This document shows, piece by piece, positions 35,283-43,175 of a DNA stretch of 50,859 nucleotides (its first letter is position 1; each line of letters opens with the position of its first letter). The DNA lies in the IMG/VR virus record IMGVR_UViG_3300045141_000192, positions 1 through 50,859 of that record; one strand, given 5' to 3'. Source of the DNA: a virus. A program made the translations under genes and the position numbers. The notes under the pieces are model-generated. The model searched no databases, was not told the origin of the DNA, and saw nothing but the letters and a program-made list of their open reading frames with translations.

Positions 35283-35827
35283 GCCCTGTCGTCTACGAGA
35301 CAACGGCGGACGGTCAGTTGTGGCGCATCTCTACCCATTCAAAGAACGGCTGCGTGTCACGCCGCCCGGCTGTTGAGTATGCCTGCTCTGAATGTGGCAA
35401 GGTGCTCCGAACGGCTCAAGGTCGTGAGACGCCCGGGGCCAAGTGCCGTCGTTGCCACCTGAACCGTGCTCGCGCACTAAACACTTGGCGTCCCGTTCTG
35501 GAACCAGGCACCAAGCGTGTGTCTCACGAGGGCTACGTGCTGGTCAAACTGGCTGAGGACGATCCACTCCACGGTGAGGCGCACTTGTGTCGGCCAACGC
35601 AGCCCGCTTGGGCGCCCGAGCACCGTCTGGTGATGCGCCGCGCGATTGGCCGGCCATTCCGTAAGGGCGAGACGGTTCACCACATCAACGGCCAGAAGGA
35701 CGACAACCGGCTAGAGAACTTGCAGATTTGGCAGGGCGCGCACAGTTCTGGTGGAGCGTATCGCTGCGCTGACTGCGGTAGCGACCATATCGTCAACGTC
35801 GGCATCGGCGGCGGTGGACTGGTATGA
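35279..35827 (+). CDS. HNH homing endonuclease inserted at the recT 3' end
   Basis: A 182-residue nuclease with N-terminal zinc pair (CSECG...CRRC), the core EHRLVMRRAIGRPFRKGETV then HHINGQKDDNRLENLQIW, and a C-terminal Cys pair (CADCG). ATG overlaps the recT stop. The recT 3' sequence occurs again just after it, which marks it as an insertion that carried or acquired a substitute gene end. Related to the genes at 6278 and 49514. Confidence 0.88.
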   Translation: MSPVVYETTADGQLWRISTHSKNGCVSRRPAVEYACSECGKVLRTAQGRETPGAKCRRCHLNRARALNTWRPVLEPGTKRVSHEGYVLVKLAEDDPLHGEAHLCRPTQPAWAPEHRLVMRRAIGRPFRKGETVHHINGQKDDNRLENLQIWQGAHSSGGAYRCADCGSDHIVNVGIGGGGLV

Positions 35828-35829
35828 GC

Positions 35830-35862
35830 GCCATCTACGGCGACGGAGAACTCGATGGCTGA
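35830..35862 (+). pseudogene. Relic of the original recT 3' end
   Basis: Reads AIYGDGELDG-stop, matching the last AIYGDNELDG of recT at 35244-35273 in nine of ten residues, but with GC-rich synonymous codons. The stop overlaps the next ATG (35855), the normal operon coupling, so this was presumably the ancestral end of recT before the HNH insertion. Confidence 0.75.
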
Positions 35863-36097
35863 CGAGCAGACGCTGGGCGAGTTCATCGAGGAGCACGTGC
35901 CGAACGTGGGCGACACGGCGATCGTGGCGGGCTACCACGTGCGGAACGCGGGGCGCTGGCCGATCGATGACGAGACGCGCGCGGCGCTCGCGGCGGAGGC
36001 GGCCGGGGAGTGGCTGGCCGAGGAGGAGGCCAACGAGATCGCCGACAAGGACAGGGCGGAGCGCGGCGAACGCTACGAAGACTGGCGCGCCCGGTGA
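35855..36097 (+). CDS. Acidic early protein
   Basis: An 80-residue, strongly acidic, helical protein (ETRAALAAEAAGEWLAEEEA). The N-terminus TLGEFIEEHVPNVGDTAIVA is less biased. Charge suggests a possible DNA mimic or ssDNA-related partner, but nothing specific is recognised. Confidence 0.6.
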   Translation: MADEQTLGEFIEEHVPNVGDTAIVAGYHVRNAGRWPIDDETRAALAAEAAGEWLAEEEANEIADKDRAERGERYEDWRAR

Positions 36098-36321
36098 CGA
36101 TGTACCCCGGCACCTACAACGGGACGCTCGTCTTCCTGCCCGACAAGATTGGCATCGTGCGCTACTCGGAGATCGTCGCCCAGTGGCAGCAACTTGTCGA
36201 CGCTGGTACTCCGCAGGTTGACGCTGCGATCAAGGTAGCCGAGTCGTATGGCGTCTCCAACAGCATGATCGGCGGCATCTTGGAGAACCGCGGGATGATG
36301 AAATGGTGGGTCGACGCGTGA
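36094..36321 (+). CDS. Small unknown protein with HTH-like helix pair
   Basis: A 75-residue protein (GTG 36094; ATG 36100 possible) with YSEIVAQWQQLVDAGTPQVD and VAESYGVSNSMIGGILENRG, the latter resembling a helix-turn-helix. Not assigned. Confidence 0.58.
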   Translation: MTMYPGTYNGTLVFLPDKIGIVRYSEIVAQWQQLVDAGTPQVDAAIKVAESYGVSNSMIGGILENRGMMKWWVDA

Positions 36322-36569
36322 TCATGGTGACTGGCCCACGCGCGGAGAAGGCGCTGCGCCTCTTCGACGAGCACGCCGTCTACCTCGCCGGCGCGAAGGC
36401 GCTCGTGAAGGGCGACACGGGCTACCACAAGATCGTCGCGAACTCGCAGGGTGTCCATTGCGACTGCAGGGGCTGGCGGCCGGGCCGCACATGCGCCCAC
36501 GGCCTCGCAGCGATGCTCGCGTGGGGCGAAGCTGAGGAGCGCGAGCGAGCGCTCGTGGAAGCCGCATGA
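36318..36569 (+). CDS. SWIM-type zinc-finger protein
   Basis: An 83-residue protein whose VHCDCRGWRPGRTCAHGLAA fits the SWIM pattern C-x-C-xn-C-x-H, preceded by a beta stretch. SWIM domains bind DNA or proteins. Standalone short versions occur in actinophages. GTG overlaps the preceding stop. Confidence 0.68.
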   Translation: MIMVTGPRAEKALRLFDEHAVYLAGAKALVKGDTGYHKIVANSQGVHCDCRGWRPGRTCAHGLAAMLAWGEAEERERALVEAA

Positions 36570-36736
36570 CGCACTATCTAGAGATCATCGAGGAGCAGGA
36601 GCGCGCGCTTGTGCTGCGCGCCAAGGAGCGCGACGAGGCGCTCGCCCAGCGCGACCGGGCACGCGCTCTCGCCTGCCGCCTCGAAGAAGAACTCGCCCTC
36701 ATCCGCCGCAGCCTCAGCAAGGCGCACCGTGTCTAG
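36566..36736 (+). CDS. 56-residue coiled-coil protein
   Basis: Almost one continuous helix (EIIEEQERALVLRAKERDEA ... RLEEELALIRRSLSKAHRV) with heptad-like leucines. Overlaps the next gene by 8 bases. Unknown role. Confidence 0.55.
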   Translation: MTHYLEIIEEQERALVLRAKERDEALAQRDRARALACRLEEELALIRRSLSKAHRV

Positions 36737-37208
36737 CGCGCCCGATAATCCCCGTTATGTAAATCTGGCTGACCCGCGCCGCATCTACGTGGCCTCGTCC
36801 TGGCGCAACACGTTCTACCCGGAGGTCGTGGACGCGCTGAACGCCATCGGGCACCTCGTCTACGACTTCCGCAACCCCGCACCCGACAACGCTGGGTTCG
36901 CGTGGTCTGACATCGACCCTGAGTGGCTGGGCTGGACGCCGGATGCATACCGCGACCTGCTCGACCACCCGGTAGCCCAGAGCGGATTCAAGCTGGATAT
37001 GGACGCGCTCAACTGGTGCGACACGCTGGTGCTAGTCCTGCCCTGCGGGCGCAGCGCACACCTGGAACTCGGGTATGCGGTCGGCAAGGGCAAGGACACC
37101 TGGGTGCTGCTCCGGGAGGACGGCTTCGAGCCTGAGTTAATGTACGCGATGGTCGGCCAACTGGTCTGCTCGCTTGACGAGCTATCTGAAGGTCTGACAC
37201 GGGAGTGA
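36729..37208 (+). CDS. Nucleoside 2-deoxyribosyltransferase-like protein
   Basis: A 159-residue protein with the fold pattern RRIYVASSWRNTFYPEVVDA, HLVYDFRNP, KLDMDALNWCDTLVLVLPCG, SAHLELGYAVGKGKDTWVLL. The D and E in these positions match the catalytic acids of nucleoside deoxyribosyltransferases, which exchange bases on deoxyribose. It could modify or salvage nucleotides for phage DNA. GTG 36729 is the likely start. Confidence 0.75.
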   Translation: MSSAPDNPRYVNLADPRRIYVASSWRNTFYPEVVDALNAIGHLVYDFRNPAPDNAGFAWSDIDPEWLGWTPDAYRDLLDHPVAQSGFKLDMDALNWCDTLVLVLPCGRSAHLELGYAVGKGKDTWVLLREDGFEPELMYAMVGQLVCSLDELSEGLTRE

Positions 37209-37243
37209 GCCCGACCTGAGCCTACGACGAAGGAGAAAGACCG

Positions 37244-37453
37244 ATGCCTAACGTACTGCAAGACCAGCCCGAGGGCAGCATCATCGTGACGCACCTGACG
37301 GACGCGATGTGCGGTGTCCCTACGCTGCTGCCGACGACAGCGCCGTACCCGACCGTCCCGACGACGGTGAAGTGCGAGCAGGTGCGAGGCCACGAAGGGC
37401 CGCACCGTGTCATCCTCCAGTTCGAGTTGGTGTGGGAAGGAGACGAACGATGA
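37244..37453 (+). CDS. Unknown 69-residue protein
   Basis: Preceded by AAGGAG. The C-terminal VKCEQVRGHEGPHRVILQFE resembles small phage proteins with a C-x-HEGPH motif; a related KYAGHTGPH occurs in the gene at 42377. Unknown function. Confidence 0.6.
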   Translation: MPNVLQDQPEGSIIVTHLTDAMCGVPTLLPTTAPYPTVPTTVKCEQVRGHEGPHRVILQFELVWEGDER

Positions 37454-37992
37454 TCGACCGACTGACGTTACAGATGATCGTGCGGTGCAACGGCGAGGAT
37501 GGCGCGGAGCGGATCGCCCAGAAGCTGATCGAGCACGGGCGGTCGCTGGCCGAGCCTACGCCACCCACTGAGACACGCAACTCGGGCGACCATCCGGGCA
37601 ACCCCGTCGTGATGCGCGCGAAGATGGTTCCGCAGTCGATGGTTGACGAGCAGACGCGGCGCTTCCGCAGGATACGAGCGCAGGCCGAGGCGGCAGCCGA
37701 ACGCGCCTATTGGGACGAGGTACAGAAGGCTTCCGGCCTGGACACGGGTGACACCCTTCGATCATCACCCGAGTCGGCTTTCGACCCGGCCCGCCCTGCG
37801 CCGGTGGAAGAAAGCAGGGCGCTACCACTCGTACCCGACGAGTGGGCCAACGACGCCATAGCGGCGGCGCTGAAAGAGGTTCTACGAGCAGCAGAGGAAC
37901 TCGACAAGGCTGGGCTGCTTTCGCTCCACAATCTGCGCGTCCGCGTTTCGGACGCGTTCCCGGAACTTGTCGAGCAGACAGGTTCCGAATGA
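37450..37992 (+). CDS. Unknown protein, shares N-terminus with gene at 41426
   Basis: A 180-residue protein. Residues 1-35 (MIDRLTLQMIVRCNGEDGAE...) match the start of the 41426 protein closely; the rest is different, a disordered middle including EPTPPTE and a helical C-terminus (DAIAAALKEVLRAAEELDKA). Function unknown. Confidence 0.62.
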   Translation: MIDRLTLQMIVRCNGEDGAERIAQKLIEHGRSLAEPTPPTETRNSGDHPGNPVVMRAKMVPQSMVDEQTRRFRRIRAQAEAAAERAYWDEVQKASGLDTGDTLRSSPESAFDPARPAPVEESRALPLVPDEWANDAIAAALKEVLRAAEELDKAGLLSLHNLRVRVSDAFPELVEQTGSE

Positions 37993-38483
37993 GCGCTCCC
38001 GCGCACGATGATGGTGCTTATGTCAAGGCGAATCTCCGCTACGCGGCGGTCGTCGCCAGGCACAAGTGGTTCGTGCTGCGGGCTGGCCTCAAGGTCGGCG
38101 GCATCCCATTCTACAGGCTGCTCATCCACGACTGGTCGAAGCTGACGCCTGCTGAGTGGGGGCCATACGTTCGCCGGTTCTTCGGCGGCCGTGCTGGCGA
38201 GATGAACCACGACGCTGACCCGCAGGAGTTTCACAACGCCTTCCGACACCACTGGCAGCGCAACCCGCACCATTGGGAGTTCTGGTGCGACGGCGACAGC
38301 TTCGCCTACCCGATGGACGAGAAGTACGCCCGCGAGATGGTGGCCGACTGGATGGGCGCTAGCCGCGCATATACGGGTAAGTGGGACGTGCAGGAGTGGT
38401 ACGCCAAGAACCGAGAACGAATCAGCCTGCATCCCGACACACGGTCGCTCGTAGACGGACTGGTAGCGTCCAATGCACGATAA
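37989..38483 (+). CDS. DUF5662-like protein
   Basis: A 164-residue protein with the family hallmarks HKWFVLRAGLKVGGIPFYRL, LIHDWSKLTPAEW, FRHHWQRNPHHWEFW, and MVADWMGASRAY. The His/Asp pattern resembles HD-type metal-binding proteins, but the activity is unknown. Common in phage early regions. Confidence 0.75.
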   Translation: MSAPAHDDGAYVKANLRYAAVVARHKWFVLRAGLKVGGIPFYRLLIHDWSKLTPAEWGPYVRRFFGGRAGEMNHDADPQEFHNAFRHHWQRNPHHWEFWCDGDSFAYPMDEKYAREMVADWMGASRAYTGKWDVQEWYAKNRERISLHPDTRSLVDGLVASNAR

Positions 38484-38661
38484 CGCTGATTATGTGAAGC
38501 CGCTCTTGACGCCGGCGGAGCTCGCGGAGCGCCTGGGCGTGTCGCGTGCGACCGTCTACCGCAACAGCAGCGTCTGGCCGTCGCTCAGGGTGGGAAGCGC
38601 GGTGCGCTTCGACTACGACGCCGTCGTCGCGTACCTCGAGCGTCAGCGCGTGGCGTCGTGA
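38473..38661 (+). CDS. Excisionase-like HTH protein
   Basis: A 62-residue MerR/excisionase-type winged helix: LLTPAELAERLGVSRATVYR, then LRVGSAVRFDYDAVVAYLER. It points at the integrase and overlaps its 3' end by 19 bases on the other strand. Likely a directionality factor for excision. Confidence 0.75.
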   Translation: MHDNADYVKPLLTPAELAERLGVSRATVYRNSSVWPSLRVGSAVRFDYDAVVAYLERQRVAS

Positions 38662-39692
38662 GCGAGGTACGCGTTGATCTTCGCCAAGGCGTCCTCGACG
38701 CTCGTCGGGTACAAGAACCCGTACGTGTCCAAGGTCATGCTGGGGCGGGCGTGGCCGAGTTGGCGTTGGACGTGCATGATCGAGCAGCCGGCGGCGATCA
38801 TCATCGACGCGGCGGCGTGGCGCAGGTCGTGGAAGCGGACACCCTCGAGGCCGCAGCGCGTGCGCGCGTCGCGCCACGCCTTATCCAAGGCGCTCGCCGA
38901 GATCGGGAAGACACGCTCTACCGCGGGATCCGCGATCTCTGCGAGGTGCCACTCGAGCACTGCTTGGGCGTGGTCGGGGAGTACGACCCAGCGCCTGGAC
39001 GCCTTCGTCTTCGTCGCCTGCCCGCGCCCGGTCTTCTGGTTCGCGGCCTGCCCGATCCAGACCCGGCCCTCATCGAGCCGGAGGTTCCGCCGTTCGAGGC
39101 CCAAGACCTCGCCTTGGCGGAGCCCGCAGTAGCCGGCGAGGACGACCGCGGCGCGCAGGTCAAGGCGGATCATGTCGGCGACCTCATCGACCTCCTGCCG
39201 CGTCGGGATCGTGAGATCCGGGGCTTCGGCGCGCGGCATCTTCGGCCTGGGGATCACGCGGATCTTCCCCCTGAGGTGCGCGTCGGTCAGCGCGAGGCTG
39301 AGGATGCTGTAGATCGCGGTGACGGTGGTGGCCGCGTATTCGTCGCTGAGCGTGTTCACGACGCCTTGGACGAACGCGTAATCCACCTTCGCGAGCGGCG
39401 TGTCGCCCCACTCCCCCTCGATGATCGTGCGGTACCGCGCGTACGTCGTCACCGTGTCATGGCGGAGCCGACCCTCGATGCCAGTCCACCACTCATCGAA
39501 CATCGAGCGGATCGTGTCGCCGCGCCGGGTGCCGACGAGGCCATGCTCCTCGATATCGTGGAGCGTCGATCGGAGGAACGCGTCGGCGAGGCGCTTCGTG
39601 CGGAACGTGCGCCTTGGCTGGCGCCCGTCCGGCGTACGCCAGCGCACCGTGTAGCGGCCGTCTGGCTGCTGCTTGACCGAGCCACTCGCCAT
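38643..39692 (-). CDS. int: Tyrosine recombinase (phage integrase)
   Basis: A 349-residue integrase. An N-terminal AP2-like arm-binding region (DGRYTVRWRTPDGRQPRRTF) and a SAM-like core-binding domain (~60-145) precede the catalytic domain with R192 (GLRQGEVLGL), a Lys near 228, H288-x2-R291 (HDLRHAA), H314 (QLGHA) and the nucleophile Y324 (LDTYGFL). All catalytic residues are present. Directs site-specific integration. Confidence 0.95.
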   Translation of the reverse strand: MASGSVKQQPDGRYTVRWRTPDGRQPRRTFRTKRLADAFLRSTLHDIEEHGLVGTRRGDTIRSMFDEWWTGIEGRLRHDTVTTYARYRTIIEGEWGDTPLAKVDYAFVQGVVNTLSDEYAATTVTAIYSILSLALTDAHLRGKIRVIPRPKMPRAEAPDLTIPTRQEVDEVADMIRLDLRAAVVLAGYCGLRQGEVLGLERRNLRLDEGRVWIGQAANQKTGRGQATKTKASRRWVVLPDHAQAVLEWHLAEIADPAVERVFPISASALDKAWRDARTRCGLEGVRFHDLRHAAASMMIAAGCSIMHVQRQLGHARPSMTLDTYGFLYPTSVEDALAKINAYLAHDATR

Positions 39693-39965
39693 CTATTCGT
39701 TCGTGGCTTCTTCAAGCGCTTGACGAAGAGCGGCCACGTTCTGAGCGCGCACCTCTGCGATCTTAGCGGCGTCTGGCAACGGCAGGATGGTCGTGATCGA
39801 CTCTGCTACCGGCGTATCCTCAAGCATTGCCCTGGTGATGAACTGTGGGCCGTCCGCGGTGAGAACGACGACGGCGTTTCGCGGCTCGTCCGGCTCCGCC
39901 AAGTAGCCCAGAGAGTTCAACCAGATCGCGTATTCGGTGAGCGTCTTCTCTGTCATGCGTGGCAT
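39693..39965 (-). CDS. Small protein upstream of integrase
   Basis: A 90-residue protein directly abutting the integrase start and probably co-transcribed with it. KTLTEYAIWLNSLGYLAEPD and AVVVLTADGPQFITRAMLED are the clearest parts; ends in a helix. ATG 39965 or 39956. Unknown function. Confidence 0.6.
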   Translation of the reverse strand: MPRMTEKTLTEYAIWLNSLGYLAEPDEPRNAVVVLTADGPQFITRAMLEDTPVAESITTILPLPDAAKIAEVRAQNVAALRQALEEATNE

Positions 39966-40267
39966 CCTATCGGTGGCGGGTGTGCCCTTGATGTGCCAAA
40001 GTCTACACGAAGGGTAATGGTTGCACCTGTTGGGTACTCTCGCACATTCTATCCCCGCTCAATTTCATGCGGGCACCAGCGTACGCAGGCGTCCACTCGC
40101 TTACGCATGTTTGCAGGGAGAACGTGGGTGATGGGGCACACGCGCCGCATGGTTGCGGAAGCAGTCCTTGTGCCATTTTCGTGCCGGGCGGCGGTCGCGT
40201 GGTTCCGGCTCCTTTGCAGCCTCGGCGGGCTAGGCGGGGCGCTGGTGGATCGAGAAGGAGTCGGCTG
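39966..40267. other. Noncoding divergent gap, possible attP
   Basis: No convincing gene on either strand in about 300 bases between the leftward integrase unit and the rightward small-gene operon. It holds a short hairpin (CCCGC 40054-40058, GCGGG 40069-40073). Phage attachment sites often lie beside int, so attP may be here, but no tRNA-like core is visible. Confidence 0.35.
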
Positions 40268-40555
40268 ATGCGTGACGCCAAGCACACCAGCCCCTTCACC
40301 GGTCGTCGGCATGACGTAGCGCCGTGGGACGAGTCGATCCAACCCGGCGACTACGGGAAGTGGCCAGTCGATGGAACGGACTCCGAGTGGTGGGTGTGTG
40401 ACCCGCTCGACACGTGGCCTAGCGGCGGGTACATCAGTCATCAGGTCACCGAGCATGAGAACGGCACGATCACAGTCTCGCCGTCGATTCTCTGCAAGGT
40501 CGGGGACATAGAGACGTTCCATGGCTGGCTGAATCGGGGAGTGTGGACGTGGTGA
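40268..40555 (+). CDS. Conserved phage protein (DUF6527-like)
   Basis: A 95-residue protein with AAGGAG before ATG. The C-terminal GTITVSPSILCKVGDIETFH then GWLNRGVW matches a short phage family of unknown function. First gene of the right-hand operon. Confidence 0.65.
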   Translation: MRDAKHTSPFTGRRHDVAPWDESIQPGDYGKWPVDGTDSEWWVCDPLDTWPSGGYISHQVTEHENGTITVSPSILCKVGDIETFHGWLNRGVWTW

Positions 40556-41175
40556 GCGAGTTGGTGGCTGACGTGCTGCGCGAAGGTGGACGCGTGAGGC
40601 TCGTCGTCGTCCCCCTTCCGCTCGACGAGGCGAACGAACTCGTCGCGCGGTGGCACCGCCACTCTAACCCGACAGTCGGCCACAAGTTCTCACTCGGCGC
40701 CGCACTCGGTAGCGAGGTCGTCGGAGCTGCGATCGTCGGGCGCCCTGTTGCGCGCCACCTAGACGATGGGTGGACGCTCGAAGTGCTCCGCTGCGTCACC
40801 GCTGGCGAGCGGAACGCCTGCTCGTTTCTCTACGGCGCGTGCTGGCGCGCGACGCAGGCGCTCGGCTATCGGAAGCTCGTCACGTACACGCTCAAGAGCG
40901 AGCCGGGCGCGAGTCTCAAAGCATCCAACTGGACGGTCGTAGCCGAGGTACCAGCCGCATCGTGGTCGGTGCCGAGCCGGCCGCGCGTCGACAAGCACCC
41001 ACTACAAGAGCGCCTACGCTGGGAGCACACGCTTACTCCCACGCTGATCGGCCACAAGGCCGAGCAGCAGCACCGCGAAGCGGTGCCCTGCGTGCGATGC
41101 GGTGGCCCAGCACATACCGGCTCTTGCATGGCAGCGGCGCGCGGCGAGGCTAGCGGCGAGCGGGGCGTGGCGTGA
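40552..41175 (+). CDS. XF1762-like acetyltransferase-fold protein
   Basis: A 207-residue protein with LPLDEANELVARWHRHSNPT, GAAIVGRPVARHLDDGWTLE, NACSFLYGACWRATQALGYR and LVTYTLKSEPGASLKASNW, the pattern of XF1762 family proteins, GNAT-like enzymes widespread in phages. A C-terminal CVRCGGPAHTGSC zinc-knuckle-like tail is added. Substrate unknown. Confidence 0.75.
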   Translation: MSELVADVLREGGRVRLVVVPLPLDEANELVARWHRHSNPTVGHKFSLGAALGSEVVGAAIVGRPVARHLDDGWTLEVLRCVTAGERNACSFLYGACWRATQALGYRKLVTYTLKSEPGASLKASNWTVVAEVPAASWSVPSRPRVDKHPLQERLRWEHTLTPTLIGHKAEQQHREAVPCVRCGGPAHTGSCMAAARGEASGERGVA

Positions 41176-41429
41176 CCCAGCACCAAGCCCTACGCCAGCA
41201 GGCAGGCCAGTGCCCGAAGTGTGCGGCGCAACTCTCCGAAGTTGCGGTACGCGCAACGGGCATCTGCCCGACGCACGGTGTCCAGGCTACCACCCCGGCC
41301 TGTTGGGTGACCGCTCCTGAATCGAACTGGGAAGTGCGCAACTCACGCGGCGACTTGCTGCCAGATAGTTTCTTCGTGACCCCGGTCGATGAGCTGTTCA
41401 TCAACCTGCGGCCAGGGGTCGGCGGATGA
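41172..41429 (+). CDS. Small zinc-ribbon-like protein
   Basis: An 85-residue protein with CPKC and CPTHG that could bind zinc. The N-terminal HQALRQQAG is encoded by a 26-base block (41180-41205) identical to 43695-43720. Unknown function. Confidence 0.55.
   Translation: MTQHQALRQQAGQCPKCAAQLSEVAVRATGICPTHGVQATTPACWVTAPESNWEVRNSRGDLLPDSFFVTPVDELFINLRPGVGG
41180..41205 (+). repeat. 26-bp direct repeat, copy 1
   Basis: Identical to 43695-43720; both encode the HQALRQQA start of otherwise different proteins. Confidence 0.85.
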
Positions 41430-41647
41430 TTGACCGACTGACGTTGCAGCTGATCGTGCGCTGCGATAACGAGGAGGGCGCGGAGCGCATTGCCCGGAAG
41501 CTGATCCAGCACGGATACTCGCTAGGTGAGGCCGTACCTCGCCCACCGGGCTGGACGCCAGTTCGCAGGACTGAGGGCTTCAACGTGCATGAACACATTC
41601 TCTGCCCCGACGACGTGCAGTGCGAGTTCTGCAACCCCGAGCCATGA
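41426..41647 (+). CDS. Short paralogue of the gene at 37450
   Basis: A 73-residue protein whose first ~35 residues (MIDRLTLQLIVRCDNEEGAE...) match the 37450 protein, with many third-codon differences. The C-terminus HILCPDDVQCEFCNP carries a possible metal-binding Cys set. Confidence 0.6.
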   Translation: MIDRLTLQLIVRCDNEEGAERIARKLIQHGYSLGEAVPRPPGWTPVRRTEGFNVHEHILCPDDVQCEFCNPEP

Positions 41648-41889
41648 CGCACCCGATCGAGGGGCACTGGCCGTGGTGTGACGTAGAACCGACTCCGCGA
41701 GGCGGTGACCCGTCCGCAATCGAATCATTCGCCGTAGGCGATCACGTCCGCACGCACCAGCACGCTGGTGGGGCGGACGGCGTCGTCGAGAAGATCGGCC
41801 GCAGGTGGATCACGGTGCGCTGGACGCAGTCGAATGGGGCGGTGTGGACGAAACAGCACCTACCTGAGTGGTTGGTCCGTGTCGACTGA
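41644..41889 (+). CDS. Small SH3/KOW-like protein
   Basis: An 81-residue protein; FAVGDHVRTHQHAGGADGVV then EKIGRRWITVRWTQSNG resembles a small beta-barrel (KOW/SH3-like) domain. Function unknown. Confidence 0.58.
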   Translation: MTHPIEGHWPWCDVEPTPRGGDPSAIESFAVGDHVRTHQHAGGADGVVEKIGRRWITVRWTQSNGAVWTKQHLPEWLVRVD

Positions 41890-42118
41890 TCGCATCCCGA
41901 AGTACCGGTGCCCAAAGTGTGGCCGTCTGTCGGGCGGTACGACTTGCAAATGGCTGGACTGTGTATGGCCGCCGCCTGCGGAGCTGATCGAGTGCATGGC
42001 TTGCGGCCGGATGGCCGACTGTGACGATATGACGCGCATACCGATGGGCGGCGGGGAGTACGACTTCCTGTGTCCTGAGTGCGCCGGCGAAGTGCCAGAG
42101 GCCGCGTTCGATGCCTAA
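41879..42118 (+). CDS. Double zinc-ribbon protein
   Basis: A 79-residue protein with CPKCG, CKWLDC, CMACG and CPEC pairs spaced as zinc ribbons. GTG start overlaps the preceding gene by 11 bases. Unknown role, perhaps nucleic-acid binding. Confidence 0.58.
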   Translation: MSTDRIPKYRCPKCGRLSGGTTCKWLDCVWPPPAELIECMACGRMADCDDMTRIPMGGGEYDFLCPECAGEVPEAAFDA

Positions 42119-42380
42119 GACCAGAGGCAGCTCCGGCTACGTGTGCAAAGCCTGTTTGCGTGGCGGCCACCGCTACGTCAACTTCGGCCGGGGTTCGTTC
42201 TTGCAGTACCACGACAAACCGCACTATGTGTGCGCCTGCGGCTGGATCGGCACGTCGATCCCCTGCCACCGCAGACATCAGCCGCCAGCCAAGAGGCACC
42301 TGCACTACGAGGTATCCACGTTCGATATCACCGAAGATGACATTGCCCCAGTTGGTTGGATACCAGAGGATGACGCATGA
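42111..42380 (+). CDS. Small Cys/His-rich protein
   Basis: An 89-residue protein with CKACLRGGH and CACGWIGTSIPCHRRH, likely a zinc-binding module. The acidic C-terminus is DITEDDIAPVGWIPEDDA. Confidence 0.58.
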   Translation: MPKTRGSSGYVCKACLRGGHRYVNFGRGSFLQYHDKPHYVCACGWIGTSIPCHRRHQPPAKRHLHYEVSTFDITEDDIAPVGWIPEDDA

Positions 42381-42856
42381 TCGAGGAATGCCCGCCAGGG
42401 TGCGACCGATTCGGTAGTTGTCCTCGCTGTAGGCGTTCCATTGCTAGAGATACAAAGGAGCAGAAGATGACAGAACACGCTAGTCGCTTCGTTCTCATCG
42501 ACCATACCCAGCAGCCTGGCGGCGTTGTCGTCGCTCATGGGAATACGCTTGACGAGGTCATGGGCGGCGCATTGTCCGAGTTGTGTCCATTCGTGGTGCG
42601 TGATCTGGAGGGCGCTGAATGGGTTAGTTGGCGCGTCGTCCAGAGATTCGTGGAGCAGGCAGCTCTGGAAAGCGGAAATGTCGGAAAGACATCGGAGGCC
42701 GTCAAACCCGCCTGTTGGGATGCGGCTCCTAGTGCAGTCGCCTGTTGGGATATTTTTAGTGTAGTTGGGCCGAAAATACGCTGCGGTAAATATGCCGGCC
42801 ACACAGGGCCACACGCATCAGCGATGTATGGCTACAGCGAGTGGGGCGGCGAATGA
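42377..42856 (+). CDS. Unknown early protein, atypical base composition
   Basis: A 159-residue protein; CPPGCDRFGSCPRCRR at the N-terminus looks zinc-binding. An internal ATG at 42467 with AAGGAG upstream may be the main start (129 residues). The stretch 42440-42790 has fewer GC-ending codons than its neighbours, a sign of recent acquisition. Ends CGKYAGHTGPHAS. Confidence 0.58.
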   Translation: MIEECPPGCDRFGSCPRCRRSIARDTKEQKMTEHASRFVLIDHTQQPGGVVVAHGNTLDEVMGGALSELCPFVVRDLEGAEWVSWRVVQRFVEQAALESGNVGKTSEAVKPACWDAAPSAVACWDIFSVVGPKIRCGKYAGHTGPHASAMYGYSEWGGE

Positions 42857-43047
42857 CCCAAGTCGTAGATCAACAGACCAACATTCTGCTGTGGATGACG
42901 CACGCGGAAATGGAGTACCTGACCCAGCAAGCTGAACGCTCGGGCCAGTCGCCGGGGACGGTGGTGATCGAGTTTCTGCGCACCACGCCCAAGAGTCCGA
43001 TCCGCCAGCCGGTACGGTTGGACAACCACGACGAGGATTACCAGTGA
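42853..43047 (+). CDS. RHH-like small protein
   Basis: A 64-residue protein; NILLWMTHAEMEYLTQQAER then SGQSPGTVVIEFLRT has a strand-helix-helix look similar to ribbon-helix-helix regulators. Unproven. Confidence 0.5.
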   Translation: MTQVVDQQTNILLWMTHAEMEYLTQQAERSGQSPGTVVIEFLRTTPKSPIRQPVRLDNHDEDYQ

Positions 43048-43175
43048 GCGGCAACGTCATAGCACGGGTGATCTGTTGGTGGCGCGGGCACGACTGGCGC
43101 TATTCGGTTGGTCCGCCGGGGACGTACCCGTGGCCAAGGCACTGTTTACGTTGTGAGCGTAGGGAGATCCCCTAG
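43044..43175 (+). CDS. 43-residue CxxC protein
   Basis: Reads MSGNVIARVICWWRGHDWRY then ...PWPRHCLRCERREIP. The C/H spacing (C...GHDW...HCLRC) is that of a widespread tiny phage protein with a zinc knuckle. Confidence 0.55.
   Translation: MSGNVIARVICWWRGHDWRYSVGPPGTYPWPRHCLRCERREIP

Noticed and set aside
38658-40268. Long rightward open frame of over 500 codons across the integrase region
   Set aside because: It is antisense to a clear integrase with all catalytic residues; the frame is open because of high GC and has low-complexity R/A/V composition.
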